From NCBI RefSeq assembly GCF_024362525.1, contig NZ_CP101459.1, forward strand, positions 248,001-312,000: a DNA stretch of 64,000 bases. Direction: 5' to 3'. The notes beneath the pieces are model-generated. The model was not told the origin of the DNA, made no database searches, and worked only from the letters and a program-made list of their open reading frames with translations. Source of the DNA: Natrononativus amylolyticus (GTDB taxonomy: Archaea; Halobacteriota; Halobacteria; Halobacteriales; Natrialbaceae). Position numbers and translations under genes: made by a program. Shown here one piece after another: positions 43,347 through 50,130 of this stretch (its first letter is position 1; every line of letters begins with the position of its first letter).

Positions 43347-44141
43347 CTACGGTTCGGTCTGCAGCGAGGTCAGGTTGATCTCGATGATGTTCACGCTCCG
43401 CATGATCATGTCGGGGAGTTCGCGCTGAAAGCGCTCCTCGTCGAGGCGGCGCGACGGCCCGATGATGCTGAGTGCGCCCAGGACAGAACCGTCCTGATCC
43501 CGGATGGGAGCGCCCACGCCGACCAGTCCCTGGATCGTCTCCTCCTCGTTGAACGCGATTCCGCGCTTTCTGGTCTCCTCGAGCTGGTCGAGCAGCGCCG
43601 ACTCCGTCGTGATCGTGTTCTCGGTCACCTGCGTGAGTCCGTGGCGGTCGATGATCTCCGCGACCCGCTCTTCGGGCAGGTGCGCCAGAATCGCTTTGCC
43701 GACCGCCGTGTGGTGAAGCTGGCTTCGGTGGCCGACGTACAGCGGCGTCTGTACCGCCTGCTCCCCGTACGCGACGTACAGGCAGACGCCCATCCCGTGT
43801 TCCTCTACGGTAAACAGCGCCATCTCGCCGCTCTTCTCCGCGAGCTTCGTGACCTCGGTTCGTGCGAGTTCCAACACCGGCACTCGCATCTTGGCGTGGT
43901 GGGCGATGTCGAGAAATCGAAGCCCCAGGTGGTACGACTCGTCTTCCGTCTGGACGACGTAGCCGTCGGCCTCGAGCGTCGCCAAGTGGTTGTGCACGGT
44001 CCCCTTGGTGACGCCGACCGTCCTGGCGATTTCCGTCACACCCGCTCCGCCCATTGTCCGGAGCGCCTCGAAGATTTCCAGTGTGGTTTGGACCGACTGG
44101 ATTCGTTTTTTGCCGTCAGGCGACCCCGATTTTGCTCCCAT
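43347..44141 (-). CDS. IclR-family transcriptional regulator
   Basis: A 264-residue regulator, paralogue of 12764-13525. The winged helix-turn-helix is at about 12-70 (VQTTLEIFEALRTMGGAGVTEIARTVGVTKGTVHNHLATLEADGYVV). The effector domain has HHTAVGKAILAHLPEER and VGAPIRDQDGSVLGALSIIG. A TATA-like box (44166-44174) and an overlapping palindrome lie 25-50 bases upstream, so autoregulation is likely. The convergent FAH gene and other sugar genes are candidate targets. Confidence 0.94.
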   Translation of the reverse strand: MGAKSGSPDGKKRIQSVQTTLEIFEALRTMGGAGVTEIARTVGVTKGTVHNHLATLEADGYVVQTEDESYHLGLRFLDIAHHAKMRVPVLELARTEVTKLAEKSGEMALFTVEEHGMGVCLYVAYGEQAVQTPLYVGHRSQLHHTAVGKAILAHLPEERVAEIIDRHGLTQVTENTITTESALLDQLEETRKRGIAFNEEETIQGLVGVGAPIRDQDGSVLGALSIIGPSRRLDEERFQRELPDMIMRSVNIIEINLTSLQTEP

Positions 44142-44171
44142 GGGAGGCGTGTTAGGCGCCCGCTCACATAA

Positions 44172-44192
44172 CTGTTTAGGACCGGTAAACAG
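44172..44192. promoter_or_regulatory. 21-base palindrome before the second IclR gene
   Basis: CTGTTTA and TAAACAG are perfect seven-base arms around GGACCGG, abutting the TATA-like box of the IclR gene at 43347-44141. The outer half-sites match those of the 34748 palindrome. This is the best candidate site for autoregulation. Confidence 0.6.
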
Positions 44193-44238
44193 CGTGCCCG
44201 GACGAGAGAATCCGGGACCCGAACGCTACGACCGGGCC

Positions 44239-44808
44239 TCAGTCGTCCGCGTCGTCACCACCGTCGCCCTCCTCACTGTCGTCTTCTCCGTCCTCCTCGC
44301 CGTCGTCTTCTTCGTCCTCGTCGCCGTCAGCGGCCTCGTCGTCGGGAGCCTCCTCGTCGTCTCCGGGTGCCCCCTCGAGGACGAGCGTTACCTCGGTCTC
44401 CTCGTTCTCCTCGACCGTCACGGTCTCTTCGACCGTTTCGAACTCCTCACCCTCCGCGGTGACCGTGTACTCGCCCGGCTCGACCGTCGTTCCCGGAACG
44501 TCCATATCGACGATCGTGCCGTCCTCGATGTCCTCGCGGTAGGTGTACGTCGAAACGCCCTCGTCGGGTACGATAGTGACCTCGACGCCGGAAGAAACCG
44601 GATCGCCGTCCTCGTTCTCGAGGTGGACGATGAGCCGCGTTTCGGGCTCCTCCTCGACCTCCGCCTGTTCTTCGGTTTCCTCGTCGTCGGTTTCGTTCTC
44701 CGCTTGATCGTCGTCGGCTCCCTCGTCGTCGCCACAGCCGGCTAGCGCGACGGTCGCCGTAACTGCACCGACGATAAACGTCCGTCTCCGTACCGATGGA
44801 TTCGCCAT
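44239..44808 (-). CDS. Acidic Tat lipoprotein, paralogue of 6507-7013
   Basis: A 189-residue protein from ATG 44808 (a TTG three codons upstream is less likely). It has a twin-arginine motif (VRRRTFIVG), a lipobox (ALAGC), an acidic linker, and a beta domain with ENEDGDPVSSGVEVTI, nearly identical in that stretch to the protein at 6507. The C-terminus is a long Asp/Glu-rich tail. The mature protein should sit on the outer face of the membrane. A TATA-like GGTATTTTTCTC lies upstream. Function is unknown. Confidence 0.8.
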   Translation of the reverse strand: MANPSVRRRTFIVGAVTATVALAGCGDDEGADDDQAENETDDEETEEQAEVEEEPETRLIVHLENEDGDPVSSGVEVTIVPDEGVSTYTYREDIEDGTIVDMDVPGTTVEPGEYTVTAEGEEFETVEETVTVEENEETEVTLVLEGAPGDDEEAPDDEAADGDEDEEDDGEEDGEDDSEEGDGGDDADD

Positions 44809-44968
44809 GCTCTGCAATGGAGAGCCCCGAGAAAAATACCTTTGGGAAGCGGTCGCCGCGAAACCGATTAATACAGCGAATGAAACGGTGGAACGTTACG
44901 CTGCCGGCGGTCTGGGTCGAGGGCAGGTCCCGCTTGGGGTGAGCCCCCGAACCCCCGTGAAGCCGAGG

Positions 44969-45163
44969 TTACGATCCGTCGATCAACCGGACGTCACCGC
45001 CTGCGACCGCGAGGAGGCGCTCCTCGAGCGCCCGGTCGGGGCCGTGCTCGTCGATGTCGGGGGTTCGCTCGAGGTGATCCTCGACCGCCCGTTCGATCCC
45101 TTCCTCGAGCGGCGTCGACGACCAGCCGAGGCCCGCGAGTTTCTCCGTCGACACGACGTAGGG
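44969..45163 (-). pseudogene. 3' fragment of a disrupted NAD-dependent epimerase
   Basis: About 64 codons remain, beginning PYVVSTEKLAGLGW and ending at the TAA. This is the C-terminal part of a haloarchaeal NAD-dependent epimerase/dehydratase. The 5' part lies at about 46745-47321 on the other side of the tnpB element. The two parts together are 60-75 codons shorter than typical family members, so some of the gene was lost as well. Confidence 0.75.
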
Positions 45164-45300
45164 ATGACATCCTCCCCGGCGTAAACGCCGGGGTTTCCTC
45201 GCGCGGGGTATCGCTTACCGACCCACTGAGGCAACTTGCGGGTTCGTATGCTCCTCGTTGGGACGGTGAGAGCGTGGTGACTCCGACCAAGTATGGTCGT
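45163..45300 (-). ncRNA. Predicted omega RNA (reRNA) scaffold at tnpB 3' end
   Basis: In this family the guide RNA is made from the 3' end of tnpB and the element's right end, and its guide is the flanking host DNA. Here that would cover the end of tnpB and the hairpin 45174-45193, with the guide reading into the epimerase fragment from about 45162 downwards. The limits are by analogy only. Confidence 0.4.
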
Positions 45301-46489
45301 CCTTGAGGCATACAGGCCGTGCCATCGGCCGTGTTACCGTCGTCTGCCGCCTCAGGAACGTCTCGCTTGCGGTGAGGTCTGCGTGGCTCTCGAAGCCGCA
45401 CGGACACGTGAGCGTGTCTCGGTGGCGTGTCGTCCGGTCGGTCGAACCACAGTTCGGACACTCTTGGCTTGTCCACGCTTCCGAGCGAATCTCTACGGAT
45501 ATACCGTACTCCTCGGCGGTACACGCGAGGCGCTTGATGAACGCCCGGAACGCCCAGAAGTTGTGCGTTTTCTCGTTGGCCCGAACCGACCAATGCGTAT
45601 CGAGTACGTCCGTTAACGCCCCGACGTACACCGTGGAGACGCCTTCGGCGTGCAACCGTTCAATGAGGTCGCGTGCGAGCGCGTCTTGGGCGTGGTCGCG
45701 ACGTCTTGTCCGGCTTCGGTATAGCGAGCGTATCCGATGACTGCTGTACCGTCCGTCGTCCAAGAGCGACTGCAACCGGGCGATTTCTCGCGTCGTCTCG
45801 CGGAACCGCTCGAACAGGTCGCGCCCTTCGTACAGCAGTTGCGTGCCGGTCGTGGTCGTACAGGCGACGAGGTTGTTCGCACCAATATCCAAAGCGGCCG
45901 TTTCGTCGGCCAGTGGGTGTGCCAGTCGAGGATTGTCGATAGTGACTGGCTGAAAGGCTCTGAATGTCTGTGCTTGTTCGTCCCAGAACAACTCTAACCG
46001 GCCCTGCTTGTCGTACTGCTTCCAGTTGGGGTCGCCCCGGACTTCGAGTCGAAGCCTCTCGCGGTGTCCAAGGCCGTACTCGTCTTTCAGGTCTTGGCCG
46101 ACGAGGATTTCGAGTCGGGAGTATTCGCCCCATTCGACCGAGTACGACGTGTTTCGGATGTACGTTCGGAGTTCGCGGTCGTCCTCGGCGTTGCCCCAGA
46201 AGCCGGGCTTGCCGTTGGCTTCACCCTTCTTTTGGAGTGCGAAGAACGACCTCCACACTTCGCGGTTCTTCCGTTCGATTTGCTGAACGGTTGACGCGCC
46301 GAGGACACCGCCGTAGCGTCCGCGATACTCGCTGATGTCCCACACGTCCGCGTCGGGGTCTGCGTAGTTCTCGCGGCGCTCGTAATTTATCTCGTTCCAG
46401 AGAGCGGCAGAAGCGTCCAACAGGCGTCGAAGCAACTCCTCGTCCGCGTGGGACTGAGAAACCACGTCGAACGTGTTGGTCCGCTTCAT
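45215..46489 (-). CDS. tnpB: TnpB-family RNA-guided nuclease homologue
   Basis: A 424-residue protein from ATG 46489. The C-terminal half is RuvC-like: the first acidic residue is Asp201 ([12 protein letters not shown]), the zinc ribbon has cysteines at about 344, 347, 362 and 364 (ECPNCG, CPCG), and the last acidic residue is Asp371 (SHADLTAS). The RuvC-II glutamate, normally in V-E-D-L, is absent: the strand reads [12 protein letters not shown], with Gly290 at that place. Glu306 (NEKTHNFW) or the Glu of SEAWTS might substitute. It is otherwise full length and undamaged. TnpB proteins cut DNA at the donor site, aiding retention of the element. Confidence 0.9.
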   Translation of the reverse strand: MKRTNTFDVVSQSHADEELLRRLLDASAALWNEINYERRENYADPDADVWDISEYRGRYGGVLGASTVQQIERKNREVWRSFFALQKKGEANGKPGFWGNAEDDRELRTYIRNTSYSVEWGEYSRLEILVGQDLKDEYGLGHRERLRLEVRGDPNWKQYDKQGRLELFWDEQAQTFRAFQPVTIDNPRLAHPLADETAALDIGANNLVACTTTTGTQLLYEGRDLFERFRETTREIARLQSLLDDGRYSSHRIRSLYRSRTRRRDHAQDALARDLIERLHAEGVSTVYVGALTDVLDTHWSVRANEKTHNFWAFRAFIKRLACTAEEYGISVEIRSEAWTSQECPNCGSTDRTTRHRDTLTCPCGFESHADLTASETFLRRQTTVTRPMARPVCLKDDHTWSESPRSHRPNEEHTNPQVASVGR

Positions 46490-46518
46490 CAACCACTCCT
46501 ACGGGATGGCAAAACATA

Positions 46519-46540
46519 AGTCTATGGTTATCCATAGACT
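46519..46540. promoter_or_regulatory. Perfect palindrome between tnpB and the small gene
   Basis: AGTCTATGG and CCATAGACT are perfect nine-base arms around TTAT. The repeat fills the space between the divergent starts at 46489 and 46546, so a protein bound here would control both. It is AT-rich enough to include a promoter element. Confidence 0.7.
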
Positions 46541-46545
46541 GAGTT

Positions 46546-46677
46546 GTGACGAACATTCACATCGAAGTGCCGGACGAGGAACAGTACGAGCGGCTGAAAG
46601 ACGTGAAGAACAAGTACGGGCTAACGTGGCGTGGGATGCTTGTCCACGCGGCCGACGACTTGGATACCCCGGACTGA
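46546..46677 (+). CDS. 43-residue gene divergent from tnpB, possible DNA-binding regulator
   Basis: Starting at GTG 46546, the small protein begins MTNIHIEVPDEEQYERLKDVK and ends HAADDLDTPD. The pattern of a short strand, then KDVKNKYGLTWRGMLVHAA helices, resembles ribbon-helix-helix or antitoxin-type proteins. It lies inside the element, is transcribed away from tnpB and is separated from it by a perfect palindrome. I infer a repressor of tnpB and of itself. It is too short for family assignment by eye. Confidence 0.7.
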   Translation: MTNIHIEVPDEEQYERLKDVKNKYGLTWRGMLVHAADDLDTPD

Positions 46678-46744
46678 GCGGCGTCGGCGGTTATTCGGCA
46701 GTTGTCGGATTCACGCCCGCCGTAAACGGCGGGACTCTCTCCTT

Positions 46745-47321
46745 GAATCAGGTAGTCGCCCCCCGGGACGACGATCCGGTCGTGGGTCCGCACGCGGTCG
46801 ATCCAGTAGCCGAGCCTGCCGGTGGGGTCGTACGGCCCGTAGATTGCCGTCGGCCGGACGATTCTGGCGTCGACGTCGGCCTCGAGGAGCAGCCGGTCGC
46901 ACTCGGCCTTTCGCGGCCCGTAGCTCTCCATCGTGTCGTCGACGGCCTGCTCGGGCGAGCAGGGCTCGAGGGGCGTCCGCCCCTCACGGATCGGGACGGT
47001 GGAGCCGAGCCGGTAGGCGCTGGTACTCGAGACGAACACGTAGGTGTCGATGTCGCTGAAGACGTCGAGAGCCGTTCGAACGTCCTCGGGGTAGAACCCG
47101 GCGAAGTCGATCACGACGTCGGGATCGACCGCCTCAGTGGCCGCCCGAAGGGCCGCCTCGTCCCGGCGATCACCCTCGACGTGACCGACGTCGTCTTCGT
47201 CGAACGGGATCGGCGTGTTGCCGCGCGTAAAGAGCGTCACGTCGTCGCCGCGGTCGCGGAACTCCTCGACCGTGAACCGACCCATGAACCGTGCGCCGCC
47301 GATCGTCAAGACCCGTGTCAT
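46745..47321 (-). pseudogene. 5' fragment of a disrupted NAD-dependent epimerase/dehydratase
   Basis: About 192 codons from ATG 47321. The Rossmann motif GGARFMGRFTVEEF and the catalytic Y-x3-K (YGPRKAECDRLL) are intact, and VRPTAIYGPYDPTGR is conserved. Coding similarity stops at VVPGGDYL, where the tnpB element begins. The frame reads on into the element until a stop at 46557, so any product would have a foreign tail and no substrate-binding domain. The enzyme is surely inactive as an epimerase. Confidence 0.8.
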
Positions 47322-47426
47322 GGCACCACACTCGAGGGCGCGGGTATAAAATCACCCGACACCGCTCGTTCGAGTCGGGGGTCCGGAGAACAGGGGTGCT
47401 CGAGCCTCGAGACGTGCGGTCGGTCG

Positions 47427-48659
47427 CTACAGCAGGCCGATCTCGAGGGCGACCTCGCGGAGGTAGTTGATCACGATGCCGATGATGGCGAGGTAGCCGA
47501 TCAGGCCGAGGGCGTTCGCGCCGATCCCGTTCGCGTGCTCGCCCATGAACTCCGAGTCGCTCGCGATCGAGAGCACGAGGAACCCGAGGATCGGGAACGC
47601 CACGACCGCGGAGGCCTGGGCGACCCGGAGGAGTTCGATCGGGTCCTCCCGGAAGACGAGGACGACGGCCAGCCCGATCAGGATCGCGATCGAGGACCAC
47701 TGCTTGACCGGACGGCCGTCCATCGACGGGTTGCCGCCGTAGCCGTCGACCAGCAGGGTGGCGCCGATGAGCGCGTTGACGACGAGCGAGGAGAGCGCCG
47801 CGAAGAAGAAGCCGAGCGTGAAGAGGTAGAACGCGACCGGACCGGCGAGGGGCTCGAGCTGGGCGGCCATCCCCTCGGCGGAGAACACCGGGTCGGCCTC
47901 CCCGTGGATCACGCTCGCGCTGGTCAAGAGGACGACCGTCGCGATGAGTCCGAGAACGGCGATTCCGAGGATACTGTCGAAGCCCTGCTGTGACAGCTCC
48001 TCGGGCCCCCAGTCCTTCTCTTTCATCAGGTGAGACTGGTAGACCGCGGCCGCGATCGAGAACGTCGTCGCCGCCATACCCAGCGAGAGGAAGACGCTGT
48101 CGACGTCGGGGAACGACGGCACGAGTCCGGTCGCGGCGTCGCCGACGTCGACGCCGACGATCGCGAGCGTCCCGAAGAACGCGACGATCATGACCCCGAC
48201 GGTGAACTTCACGAGGAGTTCGATCTTGTCGTACAGGTCGGGGAGCCAGATGAACCCGATCGCCGCGGCCGAAAAGACGGCGGCCCACAGCCTGACGTCG
48301 TAGCCGAAGAGCGCGTTCGAGGCGAACCCGATTCCCGCGTTGTTCCCCGCCTGGAAGGCGAGGATGGTGACGAACCCGAAGAATCCGCCGGCGAGGGCGA
48401 CGACGGTTCCGAACTTCTCGCGAGTCGCCTGAAACAGCGTGTCGCCGGTGACCAGCCCGATCCGCGCGGCCATCCAGGTGTAGGTGATCATGAAGACCGT
48501 CGCGATCACCGGCACCCAGAGGAGCTGGTAGCCGTACAGGCTTCCTGCGATCGTCGACAGCGCGATGCTCCCCGGGCCGACGACGACGGCGGCCAGTACC
48601 AGCGCCGGCCCCATCGCCTTGAACTGGTCCCACACGGATCGGTCGGTTTGTGTTGACAT
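47427..48659 (-). CDS. NRAMP-related membrane transporter with altered metal motifs
   Basis: A 410-residue protein with about 11 membrane helices, from ATG 48659 (the frame is open to 48971; a TATA-like box at 48683-48692 supports the shorter start). The fold and repeats match the NRAMP family. The helix 1 metal motif DPGN is GPGS at residues 28-31, and the helix 6 MPH is YQSH at 207-210. The aspartate, asparagine and methionine that bind manganese or iron are therefore missing. It probably carries something other than Mn or Fe, perhaps Mg, an organic cation or a metabolite. Confidence 0.85.
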   Translation of the reverse strand: MSTQTDRSVWDQFKAMGPALVLAAVVVGPGSIALSTIAGSLYGYQLLWVPVIATVFMITYTWMAARIGLVTGDTLFQATREKFGTVVALAGGFFGFVTILAFQAGNNAGIGFASNALFGYDVRLWAAVFSAAAIGFIWLPDLYDKIELLVKFTVGVMIVAFFGTLAIVGVDVGDAATGLVPSFPDVDSVFLSLGMAATTFSIAAAVYQSHLMKEKDWGPEELSQQGFDSILGIAVLGLIATVVLLTSASVIHGEADPVFSAEGMAAQLEPLAGPVAFYLFTLGFFFAALSSLVVNALIGATLLVDGYGGNPSMDGRPVKQWSSIAILIGLAVVLVFREDPIELLRVAQASAVVAFPILGFLVLSIASDSEFMGEHANGIGANALGLIGYLAIIGIVINYLREVALEIGLL

Positions 48660-48682
48660 ACCACTGAAAATATGTACGAGCC

Positions 48683-48692
48683 AAATAAATTC
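48683..48692 (-). promoter_or_regulatory. TATA-like box of the NRAMP-related gene
   Basis: GAATTTATTT on the minus strand is 28 bases from ATG 48659 and sets the start codon. Confidence 0.6.
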
Positions 48693-48835
48693 ATCGGAAT
48701 CGGTGACTCTCACGACCGTCACGCGAAGACGCGCCGGCGATCGCAGCAGCGACCGACGAACTGCCGATTCGGCGTCGGACACCCCGCACTCGAGACGAGG
48801 CCAGCGAGCCAGCGCGAGCGAAAGGGCGGGGCGCC

Positions 48836-50002
48836 TTACCGCAGGTCGTACCGGGAGTCTATCCCGACGATCTCGCTCTCGCGGATCGACCGCTCGGCCC
48901 CCAGCGCGATCGCCGCCGCGCGCTTGGCGTCCGTCACGGTCGCCGGCGGCTCCGTGCGGCCCTGGAGACACCGCAGGAAGGTTCGCATCTGGAGGTAGTC
49001 TCCACCGCCGTGTCCGCCGGCGAAGCCGCCGGTTTCGTACGTTTCGCGCCGCCTGCGGGCGTACAGCTCCCAGGCGTCCGAGCCGTCCGACGCGCTGGCG
49101 AGGATTCCTTCGGTACCGCGAAACTGATAGTCACGACGGCCGTGAAACTCCGGGTGCCAGTCGCCGTACGGCGCGTACAGGCAGAGATCGAGACTGGCTC
49201 GGACGCCGTTTTCGTACTCGACGATTACGACCGCGTGGTCGTTCACGTCGGTCCCCTCGGTGAACACGTCCTGGCCGCCGAACGCGCAGACGCGAACCGG
49301 ATCCGCACCCGTGACCCAGTTCATCAGATCGAAGTCGTGGCAGTTCTTCTCGAGTAGCGACCCGCCGCTTTCGGCCTGCGTGTAGTAGTGGCCGTCCGGA
49401 AACGGCATTCGAACCTCCCGACAGGAGATCATCCCGAGCGATCCGATCGCGCCCTCCGCGACCAGCTCGACGAGGCGGCGGTAGTAGGGAAGCGAGCGCA
49501 TGTTGAACCCCGGGTAGAACAGCCCTTCCGACTCCCTGACCGCCGCCTCCAGGCGGTCGTGGTCCTCGAGCGTGGTCGCCAGCGGCTTCTCACACAGCAC
49601 GTCGACGCCGCGCTCGAGCAACGGAACCGCGAGCTCTACGTGCGTGTCGTTCGGCGAGGCGACGACGACGGCGTCGTACTCCCCTCGCTCCAGAAACGCC
49701 TCGTACGTCTCGAAGAGGTCGGGGTCGTCGCCGCCGTCTCGACAGACGGCCGCAGCCGCCTGCCGTGCGTCCGCTGACGGATCGAAGACGGCGCTCACTG
49801 TCGGCTGCAGGTCGGAGACGTCCTCGACCCACTCGGGGTGATCGGCTGCGTATGTCTCGTACAGCGGCTGAGGACTGTTCAGGACGCCGTCGCCCGCGTC
49901 GCTCCCGAGGTGATTTTGACGCCTGAGTCGGTAGATTTCGGCGATGTGGGCGCTCCCGCGTGACCCCGCGCCGACGAGTCCGAGCCGAGGGTCGCTGACC
50001 AT
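48836..50002 (-). CDS. Gfo/Idh/MocA-family oxidoreductase
   Basis: A 388-residue member with a standard nucleotide motif (LVGAGSRGSAHI), an internal insertion of about 40 residues before strand 3, the CEKP signature at 137-140 and LEKNCHDFDLMNWVTG as the catalytic region. It is longer than the other four copies because of the insertion and an extended C-terminal domain. It lies between the transporter gene and the double amidohydrolase gene, all on the minus strand but with gaps of more than 100 bases. Confidence 0.92.
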   Translation of the reverse strand: MVSDPRLGLVGAGSRGSAHIAEIYRLRRQNHLGSDAGDGVLNSPQPLYETYAADHPEWVEDVSDLQPTVSAVFDPSADARQAAAAVCRDGGDDPDLFETYEAFLERGEYDAVVVASPNDTHVELAVPLLERGVDVLCEKPLATTLEDHDRLEAAVRESEGLFYPGFNMRSLPYYRRLVELVAEGAIGSLGMISCREVRMPFPDGHYYTQAESGGSLLEKNCHDFDLMNWVTGADPVRVCAFGGQDVFTEGTDVNDHAVVIVEYENGVRASLDLCLYAPYGDWHPEFHGRRDYQFRGTEGILASASDGSDAWELYARRRRETYETGGFAGGHGGGDYLQMRTFLRCLQGRTEPPATVTDAKRAAAIALGAERSIRESEIVGIDSRYDLR

Positions 50003-50130
50003 ACCGAGTGCTGTCGAAGCGAACGCAAAGCTCTATGGGATGCGGACGCCGCATCGACGGTCGATCGGCAGCCGTACTTCCGGTGTATCTGCGTCGGAGC
50101 GGAGAGGGGGCGTTTACGGCCGCCAGTCGA

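Larger units (their letters stand above)
45163..46745. mobile_element. IS1341-type (IS200/IS605 group) element, tnpB only
   Basis: The element of about 1.58 kb contains tnpB, a small divergent gene and two subterminal hairpins, CCCCGGCG-TAAA-CGCCGGGG at 45174-45193 and CCCGCCG-TAAA-CGGCGGG at 46716-46733. It has no tnpA transposase and no terminal inverted repeats or target duplication, as expected for this group. It must rely on a Y1 transposase supplied elsewhere. Its edges are set to within a few bases by where the epimerase coding sequence stops. Confidence 0.8.

Noticed and set aside
45174-46733. Paired GC hairpins considered as CRISPR repeats
   Set aside because: There are only two, they differ in sequence, and they lie at the ends of a tnpB element, where such hairpins are expected.
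46473-47993. A 506-codon plus-strand frame across the element border
   Set aside because: It is antisense to the epimerase fragment and the NRAMP-related gene. Only the separate 43-codon frame in a different register looks real.
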